Below are positions 50,768 through 60,106 of a stretch of 64,000 nt of DNA, one piece after another. Origin of the DNA: Nonomuraea basaltis. Lineage in GTDB: Bacteria > Actinomycetota > Actinomycetes > Streptosporangiales > Streptosporangiaceae. Position 1 is the first letter of the stretch, and the number at the start of each line of letters is the position of its first letter. The stretch is taken from the NCBI RefSeq assembly GCF_005893125.1, contig NZ_VCJS01000011.1, positions 54,119 to 118,118 of the forward strand, written 5' to 3'. Below the pieces are notes generated by a model. It saw only the letters and a list, made by a program, of their open reading frames with translations, was not told the origin of the DNA and did not search any database. Position numbers and translations under genes: made by a program.

Positions 50768-50783
50768 CTTGCCGCTCGGCAAG
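50768..50783. promoter_or_regulatory. Candidate TetR operator palindrome
   Basis: CTTGCCG CT CGGCAAG is a perfect 7-bp inverted repeat with 2-base spacer, midway between the divergent MFS and TetR starts. TTGAGTA is repeated directly at 50751-50757 and 50794-50800. Likely bound by the adjacent TetR protein. Confidence 0.65.
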
Positions 50784-50798
50784 CTGGGGTGCCTTGAG

Positions 50799-50804
50799 TA
50801 GAGT
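50799..50804 (+). promoter_or_regulatory. -10 box TAGAGT of the TetR gene
   Basis: TAGAGT ends 7 bases before the ATG at 50812, without a ribosome site between. Confidence 0.5.
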
Positions 50805-50811
50805 TCGGGGC

Positions 50812-51375
50812 ATGAACGCCCAGGTGACCGAGGGCAGGCCGCGGGGCCGGGAGGCCACGCGCGAGCGGATCTTGCAGGCGGCGCGCACGCTGTTCGGCGA
50901 GCACGGCTACGAGCAGGTGACCGTCCGTATGATCGCCGCTGCGGCGGAGGCCAACATCGCGCTGGTGGGCCGCTATTTCGGCTCCAAGGCCGGGCTGTTC
51001 GGCGCGGTGCTGGAGGGCGAGCCGTCCATCAGCACCCTCTTCGAAGGCGACCGGGAGGGGTTGCCGAGGCGGCTGGCGGAGTACGCCGCCGAGCGCATGC
51101 AGCACCCGCCGGAGACCCCGATCCTGCGCGCGCTCGAGCGCTCCGCCCGCCATCCCGAGGTCCAGGAGGTGGCCCGCGAGCGCCTGATCGCCGCCGTGCT
51201 CCAGCCGCTGGAGGCCCAGCTCGGCGGCGGCCCGGACGCGCGCGCCAGGGCCCGCATGGCCGCGTCGGTCTTCCTGGGCATCGGCGCCATGCGCCGCCGC
51301 GTCGGTCCCGAGACGCCGACCGCGGCCGACGTCGACCGGCTGACCGCGGTCTTCGAGGCGTGCCTGGCGGAGTGA
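50812..51375 (+). CDS. TetR family transcriptional repressor
   Basis: 187 residues. The N-terminal HTH is clear: RERILQAARTLFGEHGYEQVTVRMIAAAAEANIALVGRYFGSKAGLFGAVL. The C-terminal ligand domain is variable, as usual. It is divergent from the MFS/small-membrane-protein pair and most likely controls it, released by the exported compound. ATG at 50812 with its own TAGAGT box. No tag for a specific ligand is seen. Confidence 0.9.
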   Translation: MNAQVTEGRPRGREATRERILQAARTLFGEHGYEQVTVRMIAAAAEANIALVGRYFGSKAGLFGAVLEGEPSISTLFEGDREGLPRRLAEYAAERMQHPPETPILRALERSARHPEVQEVARERLIAAVLQPLEAQLGGGPDARARARMAASVFLGIGAMRRRVGPETPTAADVDRLTAVFEACLAE

Positions 51376-52854
<1,479 letters not shown>

Positions 52855-52857
52855 CCG

Positions 52858-52890
52858 TCGCCATCGGCCCCCGCCGGGGGCCGATGGCGA
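52858..52890 (+). terminator. Hairpin terminator of the cellulase gene
   Basis: A perfect 15-bp stem (52858-52872 and 52876-52890) with a 3-base loop lies 3 bases past the stop. No T-run follows, which is common in this phylum. Confidence 0.7.
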
Positions 52891-52961
52891 AATAACCGCG
52901 CCTTCGCGGCTGTTGCCAAGAGCCAGGTCACCAATGCCCGCTCTGCGAAAGGCGCGTACCC

Positions 52962-53942
52962 ATGGCTCTGCCGCTGTCCATCCTTGATCTGGCGCACATC
53001 GGCGAGGGCGAGACGGCGAGCGACAGCTTCACCGCCAGCGTGGCCCTGGCGCAGCGCGCGGAAGAGCTCGGATACGAGCGGATCTGGTACGCAGAGCACC
53101 ACAACATGGACAGCATCGCGTCCTCGGCGACCAGTGTGCTCATCGCCCACGTGGCCGCCCACACGCGGACGATCCGCCTCGGAGCCGGCGGCGTCATGCT
53201 CCCGAACCACGCCCCGCTGACGATCGCCGAGCAGTTCGGCACGCTCGAAACCCTGCATCCCGGGCGGATCGACCTCGGGCTCGGCCGTGCGCCCGGCAGC
53301 GACCAGCAGACCATGCGGGCCCTGCGCCGCAGCCCGGCCGTCGCGGACGCGTTCCCGCAGGACGTCCTGGAGCTGCAGGGCTACCTGGCGGGCGAGTCGC
53401 GGATCCCGGGAGTGGACGCGACCCCCGGCAAGGGAACCAACGTGCCGCTGTACATCCTCGGCTCCTCCCTGTTCGGCGCCCAGCTCGCCGCCGCGCTCGG
53501 GCTGCCGTACGCGTTCGCCTCGCACTTCGCCCCGGCCGCTCTGGAGGAGGCCGTGGCGCTCTACCGGCGCGAGTTCAAGCCGTCCGCGCAGCTGGAGCAG
53601 CCGTACGTGATGGCCGCGCTCAACGTGATCGCGGCGGACACCACCGAGGAGGCGCAGGAGCAGTTCCTGTCGGCCAAGCGGTTCAGGGTGAGCCGGTTCC
53701 TCGGGCGGGGGCGCACGTTCACGCCCGAGGAGGCCGACATGATCCTCGAGTCGCCGGCCGGGCAGCAGCTCCTGCAGATGGCCAAGTACTCCGCCGTCGG
53801 GGACCCGGACGAGGTGAAGGCGTACGTCGACCGGTTCGCCGAGCACGCCCGGGCCGACGAGCTCATCGTCGTGTTCTCCGCGCCCGACAGGAAGGCGTGG
53901 TTGCGCTCGGCGGAGCTGCTGGCCCGGGCGTACGGGCTCTAG
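52962..53942 (+). CDS. LLM-class flavin-dependent oxidoreductase
   Basis: A 326-aa luciferase-like TIM barrel. Family segments: [45 protein letters not shown], and [36 protein letters not shown] (the flavin/phosphate region), close to the bacterial MsnO8/YhbW group that usually uses FMN. The substrate is unknown. It ends 4 bases into the convergent gene (53939). No flavin reductase is adjacent, so reduced FMN must come from elsewhere. Confidence 0.87.
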   Translation: MALPLSILDLAHIGEGETASDSFTASVALAQRAEELGYERIWYAEHHNMDSIASSATSVLIAHVAAHTRTIRLGAGGVMLPNHAPLTIAEQFGTLETLHPGRIDLGLGRAPGSDQQTMRALRRSPAVADAFPQDVLELQGYLAGESRIPGVDATPGKGTNVPLYILGSSLFGAQLAAALGLPYAFASHFAPAALEEAVALYRREFKPSAQLEQPYVMAALNVIAADTTEEAQEQFLSAKRFRVSRFLGRGRTFTPEEADMILESPAGQQLLQMAKYSAVGDPDEVKAYVDRFAEHARADELIVVFSAPDRKAWLRSAELLARAYGL

Positions 53943-54370
53943 TCCGCCACGAGGCGCGCCCGTTGACCGTCGCGCTCGCGCTGCCGCCGGACCACGTACG
54001 TGCCCGGCGCGCAGCCTGAGCCTCCGTGTTCGGGATGCAGCAGGTAGACGACGGCCGACGCCTCGAACATGCCGATCGCCAGCCCGTCGGCGTCCGTCAC
54101 GGCGGTCGTCCACCGGCAGGTGCCCGGCTCGGCGACGAGCGTGTGCGGGTTGCCCCCGGCGGCGCCGCGCAGCAGCTCGATCCCCTCAGCGGGTACGGGA
54201 ATCCAATCGGATCTTGGCTTGACGGACGAGGCGACGACGGAGTGCGGGATGACGATGAGGTCGCCCTGGGCCTGGAGCCCGTCGACGACGGGGATGGTCA
54301 CCGACTGCTCGAGGTGGTCGAGGACGGTGAGTCCGGTCTGCTGGGAAAGGGAAGCGAGTGTCACGTTCAT
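53939..54370 (-). CDS. Hypothetical protein paired with the DUF6745 gene
   Basis: 143 residues, soluble, ATG at 54370 ([14 protein letters not shown]). No domain is recognised. The body has a beta-rich [33 protein letters not shown] end and a [10 protein letters not shown] core. It lies 10 bases after the DUF6745 gene, so both are one operon, and its 3' end overlaps the LLM gene by 4. Function unknown. Confidence 0.6.
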   Translation of the reverse strand: MNVTLASLSQQTGLTVLDHLEQSVTIPVVDGLQAQGDLIVIPHSVVASSVKPRSDWIPVPAEGIELLRGAAGGNPHTLVAEPGTCRWTTAVTDADGLAIGMFEASAVVYLLHPEHGGSGCAPGTYVVRRQRERDGQRARLVAD

Positions 54371-54380
54371 GGGAATCACC

Positions 54381-55457
54381 TCAGGTTCTGCGCAGGAGTA
54401 GGGAGTACTGCTCGCCGGACAGCCCGTAGGTCCAGCCGGCGGCGGCGATCGGATCGTCGAAGTAGCCCGGCACGGTCAGCCCGTACCGGCGGCGGTGCCC
54501 GTCGCGTTCAAGCGACCCGTTGACCGCGAGGAGCACCCCGGTCTCCCTGCGCATGTCGTAGAGCTGCAGCTCGAAGCCCGGATTGCCGGGGTCGGGAGCG
54601 ACGGACACCAGCCGTAGCTCGGCCTGCTCGATGTAGGAGGCCCAGCCGATGCGCTCGATCGCGCACCGCCTGACCTCGACGTTGCCCTCGTTCGCGATCC
54701 GCCGGACGTCCGGGTCCTCGATCACCCAGGCGGGCACCTGGGTACCGTGCCAGGAGTGCAGGTTCCACCCGTCCGCGTACCCGATCGCCGGCCCGTCCGC
54801 GTGGTGCAGCCGCACCCGCCCGTCGTCGGCCGCTGTCTCGGTGTGGACGAAGGTGGGCCGCTCGGAGACCACGCACACGTCCTGCCGCGGCCACCACCAG
54901 CCGCACGACCTGGCCACGGTCTCCCACAGGCCGAGCCGGCGGCGCTGCTCGGCGGTGAACTCCACCCCGGCGAGCCGGCGCAGGGCGTCGTAGTGGGCCA
55001 CCCAGGACGGGGCCTGCCTGCTGTACCAGCGGCTGACCTGGTAGAACGGCACATCGTGCGCCGCCTGGAGCGGCGGGAGGAGCGAGCTGCTGACGGACTG
55101 GGAGACCGGAAAGCGGATCTCCTGGCGGATCAGCCGTTCGAGTGGCTCCCGGCGCCCTTCGACCCGGCGGTCGAGCCCGTAGCACAGCTCCACGATCAGG
55201 GCGGAGAAGCGGGCCGGCAGCGGCCAGCCGGGCAGGCGCGCGACACTCTCGCGGGCAGGAACTCCGGGCGGCTCGGTCACCAGGGCCGCGAGCGGCGACA
55301 GGACCCAGTGGAAGCGCGGCGGGGCGAGCCCGATCAGGTCGTACAGCTCGGAGATGGCGGCCTCAGCGGCCGGACGGTCGGCGGGCAGCGTCGACAACGC
55401 CCAGCCCAGCCATTGTTCGCGGATTTTGGCAGCTTCCCGCTGCACGAGGACGCTCAC
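54381..55457 (-). CDS. DUF6745-like protein
   Basis: A 358-aa protein of beta-rich composition. The segment GWNLHSWHGTQVPAWVIEDPDVRRIANEGNVEVRRCAIERIGW and LRLVSVAPDPGNPGFELQLYDM fit the DUF6745 pattern of actinobacterial hypothetical proteins; assignment rests on memory of the family, not a search. No signal peptide or membrane helix. GTG start (MSVLVQREA). Operon with the gene downstream; upstream the promoter region is 69 bases from 55527. Function unknown, perhaps a toxin-related or phage-derived protein. Confidence 0.55.
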   Translation of the reverse strand: MSVLVQREAAKIREQWLGWALSTLPADRPAAEAAISELYDLIGLAPPRFHWVLSPLAALVTEPPGVPARESVARLPGWPLPARFSALIVELCYGLDRRVEGRREPLERLIRQEIRFPVSQSVSSSLLPPLQAAHDVPFYQVSRWYSRQAPSWVAHYDALRRLAGVEFTAEQRRRLGLWETVARSCGWWWPRQDVCVVSERPTFVHTETAADDGRVRLHHADGPAIGYADGWNLHSWHGTQVPAWVIEDPDVRRIANEGNVEVRRCAIERIGWASYIEQAELRLVSVAPDPGNPGFELQLYDMRRETGVLLAVNGSLERDGHRRRYGLTVPGYFDDPIAAAGWTYGLSGEQYSLLLRRT

Positions 55458-55526
55458 CAGATGAGGGTGGCGTCGTCCTTTCTCACGATCATGTACGAAA
55501 TAGTGACAGATCGGCGCGGCGCGTGT

Positions 55527-55988
55527 CTACCACGTGTCGTCATTTCGCCGGCCGACCGTGTAGGGGCCGGTGGTCTCCGACGAAGGTGCCGGTGAGAGGC
55601 CCGCCGCGACGAGCTGGGACCGCAGGGCGATCACGGTCCGCTCCAGGGCCCGGATCTGCGCCTGGAGCCGGCGGATCTGGTCGCGCATCGCGGTCGAGGT
55701 GCTCTGCTCGTTGGCCAGGTCGGTGCTGAGCTGCGCGGACTGGTTGTGCACCCGGGCCATCTGCGTCTCCATCAGGCTCAGCGCGTCCTCGTAGATCGTC
55801 TTCGCCCGGAGGAACGCCTCGGCGTCCACTTTGGAACGTTCTAGCTCGGCCTGCCGCTCGGCCTGCATCAGCGCGGTCTGCTGCGTCTTCTTGTTGGCGT
55901 CGGTGGCCGACCTGAAGGCGAGGTACGCCACGCCGAGCGGGACGGTGCCCACGGCGAGCTGGATGAGGAGGTCACTCAGCGCGGACAT
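55527..55988 (-). CDS. Membrane-anchored coiled-coil protein
   Basis: 153 residues. One N-terminal hydrophobic segment (about 7-26, LIQLAVGTVPLGVAYLAFRS) is followed by a long coiled coil (about 32-127) with heptads such as NKKTQQTALMQAERQAELER and LRSQ end, then a short disordered tail. Function unknown. It overlaps the PAS membrane protein (17 bases) and so likely acts with it. A spacer or tether role at the inner membrane is a guess. Confidence 0.7.
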   Translation of the reverse strand: MSALSDLLIQLAVGTVPLGVAYLAFRSATDANKKTQQTALMQAERQAELERSKVDAEAFLRAKTIYEDALSLMETQMARVHNQSAQLSTDLANEQSTSTAMRDQIRRLQAQIRALERTVIALRSQLVAAGLSPAPSSETTGPYTVGRRNDDTW

Positions 55989-56763
55989 CGCGGCCTCCTC
56001 CCACCACTGGCCGGATCACGCCGGTGTAGGTGATGCCCTCGTCGCTGTGCCAGGCGTTGACGGTCAGCGCGATGGGGAACTCGCTGCCGTCGCGCCGCAG
56101 CCCCACCAGCGGGATGATCCGCCCAGCCAGCTCCGAATGGCCGGTGTCGCGCACCCGGGCCAGCCCGGCGGCATGCTGCTCGCGGAACCGGGCCGGCATC
56201 AGCACGGTCAGCGGCCGCCCGACGGCCTCGTCCGTGCTCCAGCCGAATAACGCCGCCGCCTGCGGGTTCCACGACATGATGACCCCGGAGGCGTCGGCGA
56301 CGACGATGGCCGCCGACCCGGTGCCCGGGAGCCGGTCCACGCTGACGGCCTCCGGCCAGGTGGCGATCAACGCGATCCAGCCGCCGAACGCCAGCCAGAC
56401 GGCGCCGCCGACCCAGCCGCGCGGGTTGTCGCCGGTGAAGGTCGAGACCAGGTAGACCAGGCCGTACAGCAGGAGCAGTGCCGAGGCGGCGGCGAAGGCG
56501 ACCCGATCGGAGCGCATGAACGTCTGCACCAGGCACAGGCCGCCGATGAGACACCAGGCGGAGGCCCAGACGGCCAGCGGGGCGACGGAGGCCAGCATGG
56601 CGTAGCCAGGGGTGGTGCGCTGGTCGGGGGGCGCGAACGCCAGGGAGGCGGCGATGGCCAGGCTGAGCAGCCCGACGAATGCGAGAGAGGCGCCGCGCCG
56701 CCCAATGCGGCGCATCACCCGTGCGGCGGCGTCGTTACCCACAGTGGCAAGATTAATGCACAT
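55972..56763 (-). CDS. Membrane protein with C-terminal PAS domain
   Basis: About 263 residues. Four helices (about 18-40, 50-70, 76-96, 104-126) precede a PAS domain (about 140-255) with SGVIMSWNPQAAALFGWSTDEAVGRPLTVLMPARFREQH and DGSEFPIALTVNAWHSDEG. There is no kinase, cyclase or other output domain, so it is a sensor that must pass its signal to another protein. It overlaps the coiled-coil membrane protein downstream, the obvious candidate. The start is uncertain: ATG 56763, GTG 56742 or ATG 56715. Confidence 0.75.
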   Translation of the reverse strand: MCINLATVGNDAAARVMRRIGRRGASLAFVGLLSLAIAASLAFAPPDQRTTPGYAMLASVAPLAVWASAWCLIGGLCLVQTFMRSDRVAFAAASALLLLYGLVYLVSTFTGDNPRGWVGGAVWLAFGGWIALIATWPEAVSVDRLPGTGSAAIVVADASGVIMSWNPQAAALFGWSTDEAVGRPLTVLMPARFREQHAAGLARVRDTGHSELAGRIIPLVGLRRDGSEFPIALTVNAWHSDEGITYTGVIRPVVGGGRDVRAE

Positions 56764-56849
56764 AGTTAGCTTTGGCTGGGCTAATCCTTGGCTACCCGTG
56801 TGGATGGAGGGCCTCAGGGTGCGCGCCAGGCGTCGGCGGCGCCTTCGGC

Positions 56850-57236
56850 TCACATGGAACGCCGAATGACGGGCACGAACCCGCCCCGCGCCCGCCTGCT
56901 CTCGGCCGCTGTCGCCCAGTCATACGTCATGCATTGCGCGTCGACCACGAGCACAACCGCCCCACCAGCACGGTCTACGGCGCTCAGCCACGCGAAACGC
57001 TCATCGGCCTCATCCCGATGAGTGATCCCCTCCACCATGAGCCGGAACCGCCCCGGTCCTTCGATCATCGAAAAGGTCACACCGGGAACGAACTCCCAAC
57101 CGGCACAGGTCGACGGCCTACCCGAAACGAGCCGGAATCTGGGAAGCTGCACGATGGGTTCGGCCGAGTGGAGAACCAGCGTCGGTATGGCGCCGCCGAA
57201 ATAACGGGCATCCTCACGGGGGACACAGGATGGCAC
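56850..57236 (-). CDS. Hypothetical protein
   Basis: 128 residues with no recognised domain: RYFGGAIPTLVLHSAEPIVQLPRF, FVPGVTFSMIEGPGRFRLMVEG and a C-terminal RGGFVPVIRRSM. Hydrophobic/charged spacing and moderately high third-position GC suggest a real gene. It lies between the PAS protein and a gene remnant, with no clear partner. ATG at 57236; alternatives exist. Low confidence in function. Confidence 0.5.
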   Translation of the reverse strand: MPSCVPREDARYFGGAIPTLVLHSAEPIVQLPRFRLVSGRPSTCAGWEFVPGVTFSMIEGPGRFRLMVEGITHRDEADERFAWLSAVDRAGGAVVLVVDAQCMTYDWATAAESRRARGGFVPVIRRSM

Positions 57237-57378
57237 GCGACGAGTATGCCATCGGTGACCATGCGATTACGGTGAGGAAGAACTTTCCCAGGGGCTCCGG
57301 CAGGATTCCGGCGCCGACCACATCCCGGCCACGGCACCGCGGGCGTGGCAGGAGAACACTCCGTTCCCGACCACCGCC

Positions 57379-57636
57379 GTGATCGGCCTGGACGACGCCA
57401 CCGAAGAGTTCACGATGCTGTACGCGGACGCCCGCGGCGTGCACCGGGTCTACCGGATGACGTTCACCGACGGCGAGTGGCGGATATGGCGCGCCGCCCC
57501 CGGCTTCCACCAGCGCTTCACCGGCACGCTGAGCTCGGACGGCGACACCGTGGAGGCGCGCTGGGAGATGTCGAGGGACGGCGTGACCTGGAACGTCGAT
57601 TTCGAGCTCACGTACCGTCGCGTACGGAACGCCTGA
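57379..57636 (+). pseudogene. C-terminal remnant of a DUF1579/SRPBCC-like protein
   Basis: A frame translating VIGLDDATEEFTMLYADARG, RMTFTDGEWRIWRAAPGFHQRFTG and TVEARWEMSRDGVTWNVDFELTY. This is the end of a common actinobacterial lipocalin/SRPBCC-like protein whose full form is about 150 aa; only some 85-100 residues remain and there is no good start (GTG 57379 lacks a site). The frame stays open upstream to about 57290 without a start, which suggests truncation of the 5' end. Confidence 0.5.
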
Positions 57637-57925
57637 CTCCGCGATCGCCGCCGCCGCCGAGACGCTTGCCGGGCCACTCGCCGGCCCCAAGACGGAGGCG
57701 CCCACCTGATGACCAAGCGCTGGGCACCCGGCGCGACGATCGCCTTGGCGCACTCACGGGGAGGCGGCGGCCATGGCCCGCGGGCTCCAGGGGTAATCGA
57801 CGGCCGCCACGCTTCAACTGTGCCGACAGCGCCTTGGAGCACGGCGACATGAGATCGGCAGCTTGCCGCGCTGGAACAACTGATCCGTGAGCGCCCTGTC
57901 ATTGCACCTTCCGGTTCAGTGTCAT

Positions 57926-58273
57926 ATGGTGAACCACATGGTTCAGCATATGACCCTCGATCGAGTGTTCTCAGCGCTCGCAGACGCGACACGGCGGCAG
58001 ATCCTGGTCCGCCTGGGCAATGGGCCGGCATCGATCGGCGAACTGGCCGAACCGTTCGGCATGTCGTTGACCGGCATGAAGAAACACGTACTCGTTCTCG
58101 AGAACGCCGGCCTGGTCACCACCGAGAAGATCGGCCGGACGCGGCAATGCCGCCTGGGAACCGAACGATTGGACGATGCCATGTCCTGGATCGTCTTCTA
58201 CCAACGACTCTGGGAACGCCGACTCGACGGCCTCGATGCCTACTTCACCCTCAAGAAAGGAACTGAACAGTGA
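57926..58273 (+). CDS. ArsR family regulator
   Basis: 115 residues from ATG 57926 (MVNHMVQHMTLDRVF), the usual start of this subfamily. Winged-helix: FSALADATRRQILVRLGNGPASIGELAEPFGMSLTGMKKHVLVLENAGLVTTEKIGRTRQCRL. It has no clear metal-binding cysteines, so it is a metal-independent ArsR paired with an SRPBCC protein, as often seen. The start region carries a TGAACCA-CA-TGGTTCA palindrome (57930-57945), perhaps autoregulatory. ATG 57950 is an alternative. Its stop overlaps the SRPBCC gene. Confidence 0.85.
   Translation: MVNHMVQHMTLDRVFSALADATRRQILVRLGNGPASIGELAEPFGMSLTGMKKHVLVLENAGLVTTEKIGRTRQCRLGTERLDDAMSWIVFYQRLWERRLDGLDAYFTLKKGTEQ
57930..57945. promoter_or_regulatory. Candidate ArsR operator within the 5' coding region
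   Basis: TGAACCA CA TGGTTCA is a perfect 7-bp inverted repeat with 2-base spacer. A further GGTTCAG lies at 57913. As it codes for VNHMV in this family, conservation could be for protein or DNA. Confidence 0.45.
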
Positions 58274-58728
58274 CCGAACGAACCGAGACCACCCAGTTGC
58301 GGATGACACGCCTGCTTCCCGCCACCCCCGAGGAGGTCTTCGACGCCTACACCGACGCGGAGAAGCAGAAGATCTGGTTCAGCATCCTCGACGAGAAGCC
58401 CGGCATCGTCGAGATCGAGGTCGACCTGCGCATCGGCGGTCAGCAGACTGCCGTCTGGGGACCGGATCGCGACACCCTGTTTCGGGAGACGCAGACCTTC
58501 GTGGCCATCGACCGTCCGCATCGCCTGGTCACCGAGTCCACCGGCAGCAGCCCGGACGGGATGACCATGACGACGACGATCGAGATCACCTTCGAAGAAC
58601 ACGACAAGGGAACGCTCGTCACCGTAGTGCAGAGTGGGTTCCCGACCGTCGAGGTGCGCGACTTCTTCGTCCAGGACGTCTGGGTCGGTGCGCTCGATCG
58701 CATCGAGGCCTACCTCCTCCGCCGATAG
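58270..58728 (+). CDS. SRPBCC (AHSA1-like) domain protein
   Basis: 152 residues of the activator of Hsp90 ATPase 1-like START-fold family: RLLPATPEEVFDAYTDAEKQKIWFS, GGQQTAVWGPDRDTLFRETQTF, and DGMTMTTTIEITFEEHDKGTLVTV, then the C-terminal helix VQDVWVGALDRIEAYL. Such proteins are routinely the partner gene of ArsR-type regulators; ligands are unknown. GTG start overlaps the ArsR stop (GTGA). Followed by a DUF6069 membrane gene in the same operon. Confidence 0.88.
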   Translation: MTERTETTQLRMTRLLPATPEEVFDAYTDAEKQKIWFSILDEKPGIVEIEVDLRIGGQQTAVWGPDRDTLFRETQTFVAIDRPHRLVTESTGSSPDGMTMTTTIEITFEEHDKGTLVTVVQSGFPTVEVRDFFVQDVWVGALDRIEAYLLRR

Positions 58729-58759
58729 CGGCGATCGGCACCACACGACGGAGATGGAC

Positions 58760-59275
58760 ATGACCACATCACACGACGTCAACGATCGCGCCCGGGACAG
58801 ACAAGCGCGACGCCGTTATCGCCGGACCATCATTGTCACCGCGACCGTGACCGCTGCGCTGGCCATCAACCTCGTCATCCATGCACTCGGACGGGCTGCC
58901 GGAGGCACTTTCCGGTTTACTGCTTCCGGACAGGTCGCCGAGGTCGACGCTCTTACCGTCGCCGGGTTCACCGTCCTGCCCTTGCTCTTGGGAATGACCG
59001 CGGCAGCGGTGCTCTCCCGTCGCTGGCGCTGGGTCGTTCCCGCGGCGCTGGTCATCGGTCCGCTGCTCGCACTCGGGACCATTGTCGTCATGACGGTTCC
59101 TGCTGATTTCGACGCCACCAGCAAGCTCACATTGGCGCTGTGCCACGTCGCACTCGTGCCCATCACGATCGTGGGCCTCCTGACGATACGCAGGCTCAGT
59201 CATCAACCAAGCGATGCCGGCGCGCTCAGCGTGCGCGAAGGAAGCCAGTCCCCTCGCAGCCAGGGCGACAACTGA
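58760..59275 (+). CDS. DUF6069 family membrane protein
   Basis: 171 residues. A basic N-terminus (RARDRQARRRYRR) leads to four helices (about 22-42, 60-82, 91-112, 123-143). The arrangement NLVIHALGRAAGGTFRF and AVLSRRWRWVVPAALVIGP matches DUF6069. The ATG at 58760 has GGAG 6 nt upstream. It follows the ArsR-SRPBCC pair by 31 bases, likely one operon. Function unknown. Confidence 0.75.
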   Translation: MTTSHDVNDRARDRQARRRYRRTIIVTATVTAALAINLVIHALGRAAGGTFRFTASGQVAEVDALTVAGFTVLPLLLGMTAAAVLSRRWRWVVPAALVIGPLLALGTIVVMTVPADFDATSKLTLALCHVALVPITIVGLLTIRRLSHQPSDAGALSVREGSQSPRSQGDN

Positions 59276-59656
59276 GGGAGGACCCCCATGGTGGAAACGT
59301 TCACACCATATGGCTGAGGAAAACCGTCAGGGCACAAGGCTACCACCTGCCTGAGCACTCCGACGATCTACTGTCGCCAGATCCGCCCGCATCATGCAGG
59401 AAGGTGCCACAGCTATGGACGGCATCTTTGGAGGTGAGCTGGAGGGTTGCTGATGGGGTTAGCCAACCGTAGTTATCATGTGGCATAGTGTCACTGCACG
59501 CCCGGCGCCCAGGCGACGTCGGGCACCCTCCTCGGTCAGGCCGTGCGCGTCTGGCCGGTCAGCGTCCGGAGGGACGTGTTCAACGGGCCGGTGGCCTCGC
59601 TGCCGGTACCAGGGCACGAAGACGATTGGTGGATGCCGGGCACCTCGTTGTGTCCT

Positions 59657-59744
59657 GATCCTGTGCAACGCTCAGGATCGCTAAGCCAATCAGAGACGCT
59701 TAGTCATTCACGCCCCGTTCCCGTGATCGGTGACGGGGCGTTTT
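59657..59744 (+). ncRNA. Candidate structured RNA of three hairpins ending in a terminator
   Basis: Three consecutive inverted repeats: GATCCTG/CAGGATC (59657-59679), CTAAGC/GCTTAG (59681-59703) and CGCCCCGT/ACGGGGCG (59711-59740), the last followed by TTTT. No gene ends just before it, so it may terminate an independent small transcript from a promoter near 59485. The RNA itself is inferred. Confidence 0.4.
59711..59744 (+). terminator. Rho-independent terminator in the gene-free stretch
   Basis: An 8-bp perfect stem (59711-59718, 59733-59740) with a 14-base loop is followed by TTTT. It stands alone, without an upstream gene stop within 430 bases. Confidence 0.7.
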
Positions 59745-60106
59745 GGCTGGTGGAGTGCGGGATTGGGACCGCAGTCGATGTGTTCGGCATCTTGGGCGAC
59801 GACCTCCTTGGTATCGCTACACCTTTCCCAGTGGCTCAGGCGGTGCACGCTGGGTGTTGAGCCGAACTATTCCCGAATCTCCCGGACGAACTGGTGGTGC
59901 GCGGCTGAGCCCATCACTCTCCTAACCGGGTTGGTCAGGAGTTGGATGGCTGCTCGGAGTGAAGGCGAGAGTCGGGGCCGAGAACTGCTGCAAATTTGTG
60001 AAGACACGGGATTTCGTGCCGGTGGCTGCCGCCGAACCGGCGTGTACGACAGGAGGCCGGCTTCCGTCGTAGGGTGAATCTCGCACGTGATGGACAGGGG
60101 GCTGAG

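Larger units (their letters stand above)
59276..60106. other. 830-base region without a convincing gene
   Basis: Frames here are short and unlike the neighbours. A possible -10 CATAGT near 59484 precedes a hairpin-rich stretch. A translated segment on the plus strand near 59310-59400 (TVRAQGYHLPEHSDDLLSPD) may be a gene relic. The main distinct feature is the three-hairpin set at 59657-59744, listed separately. Confidence 0.4.

Noticed and set aside
53939..56853. Prophage segment
   Set aside because: No capsid, terminase, integrase or lysis gene; genes are small hypothetical and sensory proteins.
59543..59860. 105-aa plus-strand frame in the gene-free region
   Set aside because: It reads through the three hairpins and terminator, and has no ribosome site or family pattern.
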